From Ancylostoma caninum (lineage: Eukaryota; Nematoda; Chromadorea; Rhabditida; Ancylostomatidae), in NCBI GenBank assembly GCA_037903475.1, contig JBAJFG010000240.1, positions 1,364,001 through 1,428,000 of the forward strand: 64,000 nt of DNA, given 5' to 3'. This document shows, piece after piece, positions 19,401 to 25,929 of the stretch. Every line of letters begins with the position of its first letter. Within the stretch, counting starts at the first letter, position 1. The notes beneath the pieces were generated by a model. The model ran no database searches. It saw nothing but the letters and a program-made list of their open reading frames with translations, and was not told the origin of the DNA. The position numbers and the translations under genes are program-made.

Positions 19401-22342
19401 TCTCCAGCTATGCATGACTTTGATAATTTTGTTGTTGTTATATAACGCGGAACTATTTCTCCCCAATGATTGCTTCATGTATTCTTGAAGTACCAGTTCC
19501 TTGTTCGTGATTTTACTCAACTTCACTCCCGGACTATAGTATCAGCTCGTCACTTATGGGTGTATTTTCCACCAAGCTATTTCGCGTGGGATGTTCACGG
19601 TGTTTTTGTCGGTCGGGTAGAACATTGAAAGGGGAACATTTTGAATATATATGCTTCATCAGAGAGAAAATTGAGTCACGTAGATGAAAGAATAGAAAAC
19701 TCAGCGTCGACTTTGCCGTTTTCCCGAGTTTTCCATTTACTTTTGAAGCAGATGGCTGGGGGGGGGGGGGGTGTACACTTATATGTGTGCCTCGCAGACA
19801 GGAGCAAATGCCACGAATTTGCATGAAATTTAGAATGGACAGGTGTTTTGTTCTGCACTTTTGAATTCTACCTCAATTTAAATCATGTGTATGGATACGA
19901 GTCGTGCTTTCAAATATGTTACAAAATTCTGAAACATTTGCACTTTTAGTAAAAACTCTCAGAACTAGGTGTGCACTTTGCTAAATGTCAGCCGCTATGC
20001 TTCAAAAGCGTATTGTGAAGAGTTTCAAAGGAAAATTGGAAACTAAGGACATTGTTAACACTGTCAGGGCTTAAAGGCTCATGAAGTGCAGGTTTTCTTA
20101 CTACAGGCAGTGTAAAGTGAATGTCGTGCCGTCGCAGTTCATAAAATTTAGAAGTCATTTGTTCAAAACTGGGAGACTAGGTGATGGTTGCGTGCGTCAG
20201 ATGCACGTAACTCTTACACGTTACCCCGAGTCACTGTCTTGCTAGAGAATAACGGGTCACAATAATTTCAGAAGTATAGTGAATCAATAATGAGTAATTG
20301 TACGAAAAACTTCCCTCTCTCTCCCATTGTTTGAATATAGATGTCAGAACACTTTAAAATCAAGTCAAAACATCCACTGGTTTTGATTATTCTTTGCACT
20401 TTCAAACTTTCAGATCATTCGTCAATCACGTAATGCTTTGGTGTTACTTAGGGCTACGCTATGATACATCATGACCACCTCACTCATTTACTCATCTTGG
20501 CATACCCAATTTCCCTAAAGAAGCTTGCTATTCGATGGGAGAAGCAACAGCCTAACTCGCCTGGAAATAACATCGAACGACTTCATTAGCGTTTATCGTG
20601 AACTGAAGCGTGTCTCTCGGATGGGCATTCTCCACCGAAAAAACTGCATGGAATCTTCGAGAAAATAAGGAAGGAGGCTAGTACTCGTCAAGGACATAGC
20701 TCGTCGTGCAGACATTTTTTGCAAGCGCTTGAGCATCATTCTTGTTAACCAGCCAATTTTCTGGCGCGTCTTTTTTCCGTAGCGCATTACATCGGAAAAG
20801 AAATATGATAAATTTTGATAGATAACCTCAATCGTGTGGGAAAATGAACCTAGGCGACCAGAATTGAAAAAAAAAACAAGATGATTTGACGCTAAGCGTG
20901 GATAGGATAGACGCGCCCTGAAGATATATGATGGTGTTGCACGGCGTGGTGCAGTGTGGCGTTGCGTCACATGATGCACCATGGTGTTGCGCCGCAACAT
21001 AACGTGTGCTACTGCATGACGCTGCACAGTGTTGCTGCTCATAATCCCGTGTGCTGTTGCGCCGCAACAAGTGCAACTCCTAACTCGTGTTGTGCATATA
21101 CAAAGTTGCGCCGCGACACAAGTTTGGGTTGGCACTTCCTAGGGCAAAGTGAAGTTGCGCACGGCGTGCACCTCCACAGCCAAACGGAGTTGCGCAAGGC
21201 GTATATCTGAAGGATATCCCCAGACACGTGAGTATCCCAATACTATAGGAATGTGGGTAATCTGATATCCGCGATTGGTTCCTGGAAATCGTGCTCTATT
21301 GCTATCGGATATCTTATTACGGTCTTCCCATAAACGTAAACAAACAGTCTGAGTGGTGAGTGCGAATGAATATGTAGTTTCCTTGCATGCGCTGCAAGAA
21401 AATCATTGAACAGGAAGGGATTAGACAGAATCACTCGTGCGAATATATTCAGTCATTCCGTAGTATGTTATTGTATAATACTAATAGGGCAAAACTACTA
21501 TGCATCTGAGATTTCTTCCAAATCTCAGGGTGAATTAGTTACAGCACGAACGTCTCACAAGTGCACATAAACAACTTCTTCCTGGCAAGGGAATCCTCCA
21601 AAATTGTAAACGTCACGAGCATTGCGAGTAGTAGTTATAAACATACGGAAAAAGGAGTGAAATCTCGCCGAGGAGCGAAACCTGTACTTATTCGCATAAG
21701 AAATCAGCAGAATTCTCTAGTTCATGCGCGCTGAACGGTGTACTTGCACGTTTCTGTGAAAAAAGAAGAGAAAAGGAAAGAGACTTCGGCTGAGTTATCA
21801 ACTAATGCAACCGTACTTAGGATTATCCATATTTGGCTTCGGAGGAATCCTCGCTGAAGGAGTTCTGCACTAATGTCTGATTTCCGCCACGAAGTGAGTA
21901 AATAGCTTAAGTCATTAAGCATTCAGTTCACGACTCTGAGTTAAAAGGTACACTAAGAGGTTCGTGCATGCATAAAGTAAAACAGAAAAGACTCTCGACT
22001 TTCTTGGTGCCGAGACGTGACGCTTTTGGAACTAAGACCCTAGAAATGAAATCCCTCATCTTTTCCAAAGTAGAACTAAAGGCAAAGAACCCGGAAAGTT
22101 TGGGAAACTATGACAGGAACAACAGCTTTCAGTTACTCCAACAATAATCTAATATTATTCACATAATGTATTGATACTCACCAAGACATGCTGATGAGGA
22201 ACGCGTTCGTCGGATTCATCATCGACGACAATGTGGCGATCGAGACGAGATGGCCTAATGAACCAAAGATGCAAAGCACCAATACAAGAGGAGGATGTAC
22301 TGCTCTACTGTACTCCTCTGAAGTGCGTTCTAGCCAATCCAT
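1421..22342 (-). CDS. DMSR/SPRR-like neuropeptide GPCR, nine-exon model interrupted by a retroelement in intron 1
   Basis: Exons (minus strand): 22342-22182, 7990-7840, 7755-7663, 6842-6759, 6597-6457, 6398-6276, 3903-3810, 3352-3205, and probably 1493-1421. Every junction has GT..AG sites and matching phase. The total is 1068 nt, 355 residues plus TGA, a normal rhodopsin-family length. Visible landmarks: short N-terminus, TM1 about residues 17-40, NPTN before TM2, C77 before TM3 paired with C170 in extracellular loop 2, an IIRYY motif (R115) in the DRY position, an NAT sequon at 179, NFWLF and KIIP in TM5, RTTNMIL before TM6, VEFPQG in TM6 and GDFIEM before TM7. This set is characteristic of FMRFamide/myosuppressin and sex-peptide-type receptors of worms. 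It should be a plasma-membrane, G-protein-coupled peptide receptor; the ligand cannot be read. Srw-type chemoreceptors are the main alternative. Confidence 0.72.
1562..1665. repeat. GTTGC/GCAAC hairpin repeat cluster, copy 1
   Basis: Alternating GTTGC and GCAAC words form small stem-loops. The clearest is GTTGCGG at 1602-1608 and CCGCAAC at 1611-1617, separated by CT. The same word set recurs at about 2720, 4970, 7180 and 20930. Confidence 0.6.
2720..2845. repeat. GTTGC/GCAAC hairpin repeat cluster, copy 2
   Basis: A block of TGTCGTTGC and CCGCAACA words with GTGCGGCTCCGCAACA at about 2766-2781, related to the copy at 1562-1665. Confidence 0.55.
3205..3352 (-). CDS. receptor exon 8 (TM7 and start of C-tail)
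   Basis: Acceptor ACTTCAG at 3353, donor GAAG|GTAGGT at 3204, 148 nt. The first two bases complete a Gly codon. It encodes GDFIEMITLL, TM7, MNGKIRSAF at the membrane exit, and a basic C-tail ending in phase 2. A canonical NPxxY is absent, as is usual for this nematode group. Confidence 0.75.
3810..3903 (-). CDS. receptor exon 7 (TM6)
   Basis: Acceptor CTGTTTCAG at 3904, donor TTAG|GTGAGT at 3809, 31 codons plus one base. It encodes TM6 with the VEFPQGLLAVL motif, the most diagnostic segment of this receptor group. Confidence 0.77.
4557..4797. repeat. 40/42-bp tandem array with internal palindrome, six units
   Basis: Six units start with TGTCGTTGC-like words, contain CTCAACATTTTGTTGAG-like inverted repeats, and end alternately in CCCAACATAA or CCCGACAAGA. 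Units therefore alternate in length and tail, giving a higher-order dimer of about 82 bp. Each unit could fold as a hairpin. Confidence 0.75.
4965..5045. repeat. degenerate hairpin-repeat copy 3
   Basis: Words such as GTTGTTC, GCGGTGTCGCGACG and GTTGAGGTGCAATGGCG resemble the neighbouring GTTGC/GCAAC repeats but are diverged. Confidence 0.4.
5730..5815. repeat. (ATTC)n microsatellite
   Basis: About 20 near-perfect ATTC tetramers with occasional ACTC and GTTC variants, lying in a receptor intron. Confidence 0.9.
6276..6398 (-). CDS. receptor exon 6 (TM5 end, intracellular loop 3)
   Basis: Acceptor CTTTACAG at 6399, donor TTG|GTAAGT at 6275, 41 codons in phase 0. It encodes the end of TM5, a basic loop 3 and the RTTNMIL motif that leads into TM6. 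Confidence 0.74.
6457..6597 (-). CDS. receptor exon 5 (extracellular loop 2, TM5)
   Basis: Acceptor CATTCAG at 6598, donor TCT|GTAAGT at 6456, 47 codons in phase 0. It carries the loop-2 cysteine (KEC), an NAT glycosylation sequon, and the TM5 signature LNFWLFNL followed by KIIPS, which is shared by myosuppressin/FMRFamide-type receptors. Confidence 0.75.
6759..6842 (-). CDS. receptor exon 4 (TM4)
   Basis: Acceptor GAGTTTAG at 6843, donor ATG|GTGAGT at 6758, 28 codons in phase 0. It encodes a continuous hydrophobic helix containing VAIIGIPLHF, fitting TM4 and the start of extracellular loop 2. Confidence 0.72.
7178..7300. repeat. GTTGC/GCAAC hairpin repeat cluster, copy 4
   Basis: A dense run of GTTGCTGCGGCGCCGCGACG, TGCGGTGCCGCGAC and TTGCGGTGCAACGAC words, in receptor intron 3 between exons 3 and 4. 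It is GC-rich against AT-rich surroundings. Confidence 0.6.
7663..7755 (-). CDS. receptor exon 3 (TM3 end, intracellular loop 2)
   Basis: Acceptor AATTTCAG at 7756, donor AAG|GTATGT at 7662, 31 codons in phase 0. It contains SIIRYYSL, where Arg occupies the DRY position, and ends in WFTYK at the start of TM4. It was located from splice signals plus receptor topology because it is only 93 nt long. Confidence 0.72.
7840..7990 (-). CDS. receptor exon 2 (TM2-TM3)
   Basis: Acceptor GATTTTCAG at 7991, donor GGG|GTGAGT at 7839, 151 nt. It supplies the one base that completes the split Cys codon of exon 1. It encodes the rest of TM2, an SDELC motif carrying the conserved pre-TM3 cysteine, and most of TM3 ending HMAG. 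Confidence 0.75.
7991..9893. other. receptor intron 1, part downstream (in gene direction) of the retroelement
   Basis: AT-rich, no supported exon on either strand. A pair of overlapping opposite-strand ORFs at about 9194-9606 lack splice or family support. This is original intron DNA up to the CTTA target site. Confidence 0.5.
9894..9897. repeat. left target-site duplication CTTA
   Basis: CTTA directly precedes the 5' LTR and is repeated at 18358-18361 directly after the 3' LTR. A 4-bp duplication is in the range expected for Ty3/Gypsy integrases. Confidence 0.75.
9898..10328 (+). repeat. 5' LTR
   Basis: 431 bp, matching 17927-18357 with no difference that I can see. It starts TGTAAGGCGGG and ends TTTTAAGT, so it lacks the usual terminal CA. 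It carries TATATGTATATG near 9969 and a GTAAGC..TTTTCAG intron-like segment at 9931-9986. Two mirrored ORFs of 64 and about 120 codons occur in both LTRs and have no recognisable product. Confidence 0.9.
9931..9986 (+). promoter_or_regulatory. intron-like segment in 5' LTR
   Basis: GTAAGC follows directly after an ATG triplet (CATATG|GTAAGC) and a good nematode acceptor (ATGTTTTCAG) lies 56 nt on, a typical minimal worm intron. The donor could also pair with acceptors further into the element to make spliced RNAs. Splicing is inferred from consensus only. Confidence 0.3.
10328..10345 (+). promoter_or_regulatory. primer-binding site
   Basis: TGGTAGCAGCGAGTGG follows the 5' LTR at the position where a tRNA 3' end primes minus-strand DNA. 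The TGG complements the tRNA CCA tail. The complement resembles a leucine-type acceptor arm, but the tRNA identity is not established. Confidence 0.55.
10329..11166 (+). other. untranslated leader of the retroelement
   Basis: Lies between the PBS and the first Gag ATG. It includes a CT-rich tract (about 10380-10400), several poly-A and poly-T runs, and a short TTTTCAG..GTGAGT micro-exon-like arrangement at about 10520-10545. The gag frame stays open upstream of ATG 11167 back to a stop at 11005, with a protein-like Ser/Thr/Arg-rich composition but no ATG. A spliced upstream start is therefore possible. Confidence 0.45.
11167..12369 (+). other. Gag domain of ORF1
   Basis: Contains a Ty3/Gypsy-type capsid pattern (FSSWLRRFEDMV, VNTLVGFLEGEARDLIDELP, ESVREFAERMKRL), then a basic Asn/Gln/Arg-rich tract, one CCHC zinc knuckle (11923-11964) and a Gln/Arg-rich tail. 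Role by family: assembles the particle and binds genomic RNA. It ends in an SRVRSRSASPPK basic stretch just before the signal-peptide-like segment. Confidence 0.85.
11167..15324 (+). CDS. ORF1: Gag - envelope-like glycoprotein - protease - N-terminal RT
   Basis: One open frame from ATG 11167 (or an upstream non-ATG or spliced start) to TAA 15322-15324. Positions here count from TTG 11152 as residue 1. Gag capsid-like region about 20-200. CCHC knuckle C258-C261-H266-C271. Short coiled coil about 355-376. Hydrophobic signal-type segment 408-425. Cys-rich ectodomain with NxS/T sequons at 447, 782, 832 and 881. RSKR cleavage motif 673-676. Membrane anchor about 937-957. Protease DTGSS at 1047-1051. 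RT begins near 1330 and breaks off after LDMRRPINEVT. If translated whole, the product would cross the membrane twice, with Gag and Pol cytosolic and the glycoprotein outside. The frame is not ancestral debris: no stop occurs in over 4.1 kb. Confidence 0.9.
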   Translation: MTHQVSGAQSFELAFGQFKPKPPTQFSGAESQEFSSWLRRFEDMVRMVNPPMPEQLKVNTLVGFLEGEARDLIDELPDADKNDYKKVVDLLRTHYEGPHFRNLARQQLSDCKQSPNESVREFAERMKRLVKRVTQGQPKTAQNERLLDEFLDRLKPALRFHVKASNPASYDDAIIKAMTYESLLADAVSNLTIFPGTKLETPQVNVATNPQTSYRERWNQSRRPTGRPITFSPRNQTFNRRMYERAPNSNVVCYRCGKIGHIQTFCRFSLPPANIRPPQQGQPSNYQSQRYQQSRPPTQDSRYGRPRSNNQIRMQQFSQRPDRNQHPGQIFAMDTFSSSTTEMPEVQNYEAMEEKDAQIAALIKRNNELAKLVFATHDQAPSDSTENSHSRVRSRSASPPKWAMTCMIVLALLGLSSATTPPAMICSKSAASNYWKIPSKLNCSGILPPWTSRTKTVKLNVFRPNTVRYKSSATVCRIVSQKIRYSVNFFGARNQNSVSTEKTVTPEECKQMINHRTCTYGDLVAVGTVMKTQNSIEIDWPSAPFQCCSDYEIVVSNCVTFETTVYAYHGSAQIESPVGSLPGCRYEDGACTMKSGAAVIWKPVAEESCQFIFVSTMEGTMADKVWLSNSKEFALSFSLSDPQISDCGNSLIPTDQGYAIQIISIKTRSKRGITDTFVNSKVGLATTNQLAAQLLAVEDNMQALSSSSFHHAILNLCKSVNSLSTSITAAIASQPTLAMREILSRPDIEAKFLGGNIVRTRSCAILSKNMYQLERFNESCFSLPLIEVNLPNDNRWHAFLDPVTFVITNDAKPIPCSDNILFEFAMNGTVAKYQPVLDTWEQLAPSHVTMIENSAEHLAQFDKPALTLFHNLVITNISEFIPEQQFTELWAAIEGNQAVLDNHVNPHGQSREVISGEPPHPLEPFFSFPTWTSILYQSWVIVCCTLVTIKILLKLIEMYIRLQIPTQILERIPKGIDGNSRPQLQSLVMSKNLEPTLKVGYTKRCANDIEYPSVYTLSGGESLTTTHIYIKINGVTVSALIDTGSSITLAGKQLCPALGIFRLDAPQTETAIGMAGIHVSLAGSKKVAMEIANIVIQPILHFTTGKCVPNTHSTYEVIVGNDILALLPKMGIDYQKRIITFGNTSVPFGHPTGSAMTQKEIPVRALRTIRLQANSETFVPCVIESPVTRKDLVLVSQSAKIFKNDLIVAPAVISTHHPLLLICNPTNEHKTIFAGTKISTAIPVDEHDSGKQNSIFSCVNEIPPDDPSYVINLDESDVDDKQRERLAELLDTFSDVFSRHQYDIGSCTAGKVHIFTTNEPPARIRPYRIPIKYREELQKHINMLLKTGVMKESNTNWVHNLVVVQKKDNSLRVCLDMRRPINEVT
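12376..14100 (+). other. envelope-like glycoprotein domain of ORF1
   Basis: Starts at an internal ATG (12376) followed by a short hydrophobic core and SSAT, a good signal peptide with a likely cleavage site. The ectodomain is about 510 residues with about 20 cysteines and four N-glycosylation sequons. RSKR|G at 13168-13182 fits a furin-type protease and would split two subunits of about 250 and 280 residues. The membrane-proximal part has an Ala/Leu/Ser-rich heptad-like region (about 13200-13380). A hydrophobic anchor at about 13960-14022 is followed by a basic tail. The layout matches a type I, proteolytically primed viral fusion glycoprotein. The virus family of origin cannot be named from reading alone; chuvirus-like, phlebovirus-like and baculovirus F-like sources are all open. 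Confidence 0.75.
14190..14640 (+). other. retropepsin-type aspartic protease domain of ORF1
   Basis: The active-site motif ALIDTGSS lies at 14281-14304, with a downstream EVIVGNDILALLPKMGIDY segment that fits the hydrophobic-hydrophobic-Gly flap partner of retroviral proteases. It would cleave the polyprotein. It directly follows the cytosolic tail of the envelope-like module. Confidence 0.82.
15315..15324 (+). other. frame break inside reverse transcriptase
   Basis: ORF1 stops at TAA 15322-15324, and RT continues in the -1/+2 frame, open from 15315. The two frames overlap by only 10 nt, and the overlap contains no X-XXY-YYZ slippery heptamer. A five-A run (15323-15327) makes a small indel or a sequencing slip likely. 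The break lies within RT, not at a gag/pol border, so programmed frameshifting is unlikely. Confidence 0.8.
15315..17963 (+). CDS. ORF2: remainder of RT, RNase H, integrase
   Basis: Open from 15315; the first ATG is 15495 (numbered 1 here). RT has IDDVL and LDLASGYLQL upstream of that ATG and the catalytic YIDD at residues 33-36. RNase H has TDAS (D182), a YCSRTLS..E segment and HISG..N.VADALSR. Integrase has an H..C zinc region (H424/425, C463, C466) and a D495, D555, E591 triad with exactly 35 residues between the last two, then a GPY/F-type module (FPWIGQFRVIS). The chain ends inside the 3' LTR, where TAA overlaps the LTR GTAAGC donor-like site. By family it copies element RNA and inserts the cDNA. 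No chromodomain is visible. Confidence 0.9.
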   Translation, partial: SDLKTIPDPYPTPRIDDVLEKLGGNNYYSTLDLASGYLQLPLDEESSYKCGVITDNKVYQMTHLPFGLKSASSYFARTMAKVLAGLEANILVYIDDILIFNKDFESHLNSIRKVLTRLREFNLKASPKKCCFARKQITFLGHIINKENYSPAESNTKAVKNFPTPRNAKEIKRFVGMVSFFRKFIPNFANIAEPLTRLTRKDNKFYWGSEQETAFKQLRNALLNRPILGYPDYNRPFHIFTDASTVAQAGALMQEDKMRAKTFYAIAYCSRTLSESERRWPAIQIELGAIIYALRQFKPYICLSEVVLHCDHKPLSFLLSKSKTHDNLARWMIELQSYNIKIVHISGTKNSVADALSRAHEGHTHATGTEELKDMIEFPFSFICSPGETSPMRPNISAYEENNGVNFVEEQKKDPLLGLVWELRENGTVSMSTPEHLKKYASELNEYCKIKKDGCLYISKTQQKFKRDLLLVPDTLKSIIFQAHHCSALSGGHMGFKKTLAKVMRKYYWPAIYSDLKTWCKTCVTCQMRRQPKPPFREALIPVHSEAVFAKVGLDLCGPLRATERGNKYILNIVCWFTRYVISVPLPDARATTIAHSLLVECVLKYGAMSELVSDQASSFTSNFYKEFCNLLQIQQVFATPYHSMGNGATERTFGTFQMMLSKFINIKQEDWDLFIPCVAFCYNTSVNEATGETPYFLMFGRDPTFIIDRILQPRQRIEIPSFDETAEYKAQLVSALHQAWNDAAEHARLYKENMKVQYDKTARPSSIQVGDRVLFRNFTNKVGLSRKLCFPWIGQFRVISVDFPHATIVSITSPRAQPRKVHLNQIKKFLDPTGPASTLPGIPEEEASFTPSNGGETVDEESHEISPALHVRRERFALVIW
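17891..17902 (+). promoter_or_regulatory. candidate polypurine tract
   Basis: The purine-rich AGACGAGGAGAG is the best plus-strand primer candidate near the 3' LTR. It is unusually displaced: 24 nt, mostly the pyrimidine-rich left arm of a palindrome, separate it from the LTR start at 17927. Confidence 0.3.
17908..17945. repeat. perfect 38-bp palindrome across the pol/3'LTR junction
   Basis: The left arm 17908-17925 is the exact reverse complement of 17928-17945, with AT at the centre. The right arm is LTR positions 2-19. The left arm is internal pol-coding sequence, absent upstream of the 5' LTR. It encodes the last pol residues before the LTR. Confidence 0.95.
17927..18357 (+). repeat. 3' LTR
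   Basis: 431 bp, apparently identical to the 5' LTR, including the intron-like segment at 17960-18015. The first 37 bp also encode the C-terminus of pol. Confidence 0.9.
18358..18361. repeat. right target-site duplication CTTA
   Basis: CTTA immediately follows the 3' LTR and matches 9894-9897. Confidence 0.75.
18362..22181. other. receptor intron 1, part adjoining exon 1
   Basis: AT-rich, no supported exon. It includes a run of 13 G residues near 19758-19770 and the hairpin-repeat cluster at about 20930-21090. Small ORFs around 20593-21135 are made from that repeat and are not genes. Confidence 0.5.
20930..21090. repeat. GTTGC/GCAAC hairpin repeat cluster, copy 5
   Basis: Contains two perfect 13-bp palindromes GTTGCGCCGCAAC at 20986-20998 and 21056-21068, spaced 70 bp, plus looser GTTGC, GCTGCA and GTTGCAC words. 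It is related to the copies in the other receptor introns. Confidence 0.65.
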
Positions 22343-22346
22343 GGCT
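22182..22346 (-). CDS. receptor exon 1 (N-terminus, TM1, start of TM2)
   Basis: A TATTTTCAG acceptor lies four bases upstream of ATG 22342-22340, an arrangement typical of spliced-leader addition sites. The exon encodes a 16-residue N-terminus, the hydrophobic TM1 segment and the MMNPTNAF motif. It ends in phase 2 at CTTG|GTGAGT. An in-frame hydrophobic extension upstream of the acceptor (to about 22453) exists but would add an extra membrane segment, so I prefer the internal ATG. Confidence 0.7.
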
Positions 22347-23772
22347 CTGAAAATAGCAAATCCTAGCATAGTGGCCAGATAAATCACTCCGAAGTACAAA
22401 CAGAAAATAGCGAGAGCGATAACGAGCACAAGCGATGAAAAATGAATAAACAATCGGCTTTGACCAGGAGTTCAGGTGAATGAATTTGGGTGGACAATCC
22501 TATTTTTTTAAAATGTCGCTGAATAATAGAAAAACCTTTGGATTGTATGATGGTAACCGTGAAGGATAATTCGGAAACTTTGAATGTAATGCAGTAGGAA
22601 TTAAGAAGAAATCCTCGTAAAGGAAAATCTGCACCAGAAGTGATGAAGATCGGCGGGTGAACTCTCCGGCAAGGAAAAAAAACAAAAAAAAAATTAAATA
22701 GCGTTCATGTGAGCTATTCTTGTAAGCAAAAGTGCGTATAAAAAGTGTACTCATGATTTGCACAATCGGGAACCATCAGATACATGGACGTGATTCCCGA
22801 AAAGGAGCCGAGCGGGTTCAAGCGACAGTGTGCGAGCAATTTTGGGAATGGACTTGTAACCACAGTATTCCTTAATAGATATTCCGGTTTCTTCATGTGG
22901 CGATGACAAAAGGGTATCCACAAGGACAGCTGGAACCCATTTGCGTGAAAAACGGAAGTTTTAAAGGAAATGTCATTTACGCTACATATCCCATGGCAAT
23001 TCCAGAAAAGCGCTCAACGTGTGCCTCATTTAAAGGACACATCAGCGAAGAAAACATGGCGTTCTTCAAAACACCATAAACACCGAATTTCCTCGTGTGC
23101 TCGGCGTTCTCGTAACGGGTTACGTTCGACGAATCATCGCAGTTTACGACAACAACAACAAACAATCTACAATGCAATGAAATTAAGTTGTATAAATGAC
23201 ATTACTGGACAGATCGGCTGCGAAACAGAAAAGGCGTTGCCGTACATGTGATACTTTGCCGTCAGTCATGTCTTTACGAACATAGCATAATAAGGGTGGG
23301 GCGTACACTATCCTGGGACAGCCTGGCCATCAAGAAGGCTACGATGGAACTCAGATGCACTCAACTACTCCCTTCGGCTCCACCCACGGACGAGTTGCGA
23401 GTGATGAAAAAACAGGAATACCAACGAGATGGGCGATGGGCCGTATAGATTTCCCCTGGTGAAAATTATTTCCCATCTGCTCACTGACCACCAAGAGGAC
23501 GAGGACAATCTTTATGGACGAGTTTCCATGGAGATTACTGACAGATTTCGCTGATCACATGATTACTGCGTCGAGAAAAACGTAGACATTTTTTGGTAAT
23601 CATCTGACCAATGGTCAAGTGATTGATGCACGATTTTGCCGTGAGTTTCAAGACGAAAGGATGTGCTCCGCCCTAAAACGCGTACGAGTTTCTCCGGACA
23701 AAGTAGTTTCCGTTCGTCTTTAATATAGGGTTATAGACATCTGGTGAATGACCTTTGACGAGTTGCTCTTAC
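22347..23772. other. region upstream of receptor start
   Basis: No firm gene. It should include the receptor promoter (upstream of 22346 on the minus strand). A few ORFs of 60-90 codons on both strands lack family or splice support. Confidence 0.4.
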
Positions 23773-24290
23773 TCTGACGAACCAAAGCAAGTAGATGGGT
23801 AGGGTAAGGAAAAGAATGAGCACATCAAATAGAAGCACAGAAAATATTGGACGAGTTTCAATACCGCCATCGATAAACATCTGGAAACACTTCTAAACTT
23901 TGAATAAAAATAGGGTGATCGATAAATTAGGTACGAGTTCTCCAGTAAATTACCAAAATGGGGCGATCCAATTGTACGACGTAATCGGAGGTGACAATCA
24001 TGTGACACCCTTGATTACAACATTTTCCAGGAGGGAGCAGAAAAAAATGGAAGTGACTCTCCGGGTAAATTGAGAAAGACAGCCTCCGCCCTTGGAGCTA
24101 GGACGAGTTTTTTTTTGGGGGTAGGAAATCAAAAGACGATCACATGGAATATTTTTCAGCATCAGATAAAATCGATGACGGTGGCCAGATGAACTCGTCA
24201 TGAGACAATTAATGCGAAAGTACATCACATCATCCAAACATGGAAAAACACTGATGAAGTTGATTTGTTCTTAAAGATGGACGAGTTTTC
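23516..24290. repeat. recurrent GACGAGTTT motif, degenerate satellite
   Basis: TGGACGAGTTT-like words start near 23516, 23683, 23755, 23849, 23930, 24101 and 24279. Gaps are 73-93 bp or about double that. Several copies are preceded by CTCCGCCC within 15-25 bp (23666, 24084). Between the words the units have diverged. Confidence 0.4.
23773..23880 (-). CDS. candidate first exon with one membrane segment, unassigned
   Basis: Acceptor TTTCCAG at 23881 abuts ATG 23880-23878. The frame is open for 36 codons to a good donor AGA|GTAAGA at 23772 in phase 0. It encodes an acidic start then a strongly hydrophobic stretch (VLLFDVLILFLTLPIYLLWF). It is not phase-compatible with receptor exon 1, so it would belong to another minus-strand gene. 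I do not recognise the family. It overlaps one copy of a recurrent GACGAGTTT motif, so it may be chance. Confidence 0.27.
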
Positions 24291-25929
24291 GCTGGGGTAC
24301 GTAGGTAGCGCAATGCTGACGTATGCATGCCTAGATTAGGCATCTACGATTCAGCATGTGGTCTAACACCCATATCCTTGCACGTCATGACTACGTCACT
24401 GGAAGATACTCATCAGACAGAGCAACGATAACCCACGAGAACTCGAACGCAACTGAATTGCATCAAAAGGACCCCAATGTACCGGAATCCTGGGAAAATT
24501 TCCAAAAAAAAACCCTTGAAATTTCTAAAGATACTAGAGAAGCTATTCTCACGAGTGGTAATGGCTATAGGGTGTTCTCACGCTCATAATTCGAGACTCG
24601 TTCAGTATTCATGCAAAATTCATGCGCATACTATGCAGATAATGAGCATTGATTAAACTACTGCCGTATACAAAACAACCTATTTACTCTATTATTGCAG
24701 TAATGTGTATAGTATGATATGCAGTTAGTGGGGGTAACACCTAGTAAACATGCTAATTCGAGTGTTAGGAGGGGAATGGCAGGCGCGGGGGAGATTTTTC
24801 TCATTTTTCTGTCCTCTTCTAACTTGATGTCTACATAATTACTTCCTTTGAATAACAAGTAGACTTGGCTCAGAAATTCAAAAAATTGTTTGCTACAGTG
24901 TGTTTTCCCTTCGATTAGCACATCATATTGCACGAATTCAAACGGGAACGAAGGAAGGGTAGATTAACGCTAGATGTATGCATAGATGTTTTACAAAATC
25001 GGGACCGCCCTCTTTCTCCACATAATTCATCCCCATCCTTCGCAAAAATGTGACTGACAGCGTTCATTTACCGAGGAAAATGTTGTTTCGAGGGGGATTC
25101 TTTCAAACCACGGTATCCGACTCCGCATGTCTGCACTCTTACCGAACCATGGTAGGTAAAGCTGTCACGTCCAGTAAAATCTACAAAGCGAGACATGCCC
25201 AACTCACCTGTGTCAGTCTGCGTCTCTACCCTATGATTAAGGCAGAAACCACACAGCTGAAATATTGTTAGGAAAATCGGTGCAGCGCCAGCCAATAAAC
25301 ACTGTTTTTGCCGTTTCCCGATTGACTTGTAACAACAAGGTGCATAATCTCCCAGCCAGCTCAGCCACGGGGCGCGAAACGACAACAAAACAACATCCAG
25401 GGCGTGGGTTTGTTTGGCAATAATTGGCCTAAAGGGGGGGGGGGTGGGGGCACTTAGAGGTGAGGACATTAGGCCGTTACTTTTCTCCAGGAGTAAGTTA
25501 GGTGTTCTGAACAATTTTCAATCACAATTTATAGCGAAAAGCAGGTATAGGCACAGATATCTCCTCATCAGAATTTAAAACAAAAAAAAAGACAATCAGG
25601 AATTTATAGAGAAATAGGGTCCATAGCTAAATGCACCGAGAACGTAGGAAGTCGGAAACTATCCTTCATTTCCGTTCCATAGGAGAAATGCTGAAAAACT
25701 GAGGCTGACGAAAATAAACCAAGAAATTCCAGGAAGACAACAGTAGCAAGTCGGAAAAGGACCACTGCCCTCATTAGCTAGACGAGGCAGAGTAGAAAAA
25801 CCAGGACAAATTTGAAAAATGAGAAATTTAATGTCATAAAAGTGCAAAGTACAAACATCCACCTCCTGGGCACTATTCCACAGAGGTCCCAAAATTTTCG
25901 AAAAAAAAATTGCTCCGAAACTGCGTGTA

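Noticed and set aside
22347..22453. Hydrophobic in-frame extension upstream of receptor exon 1
   Set aside because: It ends in a perfect TATTTTCAG acceptor and would add an eighth membrane segment, so it is read as intron or trans-splice outron.
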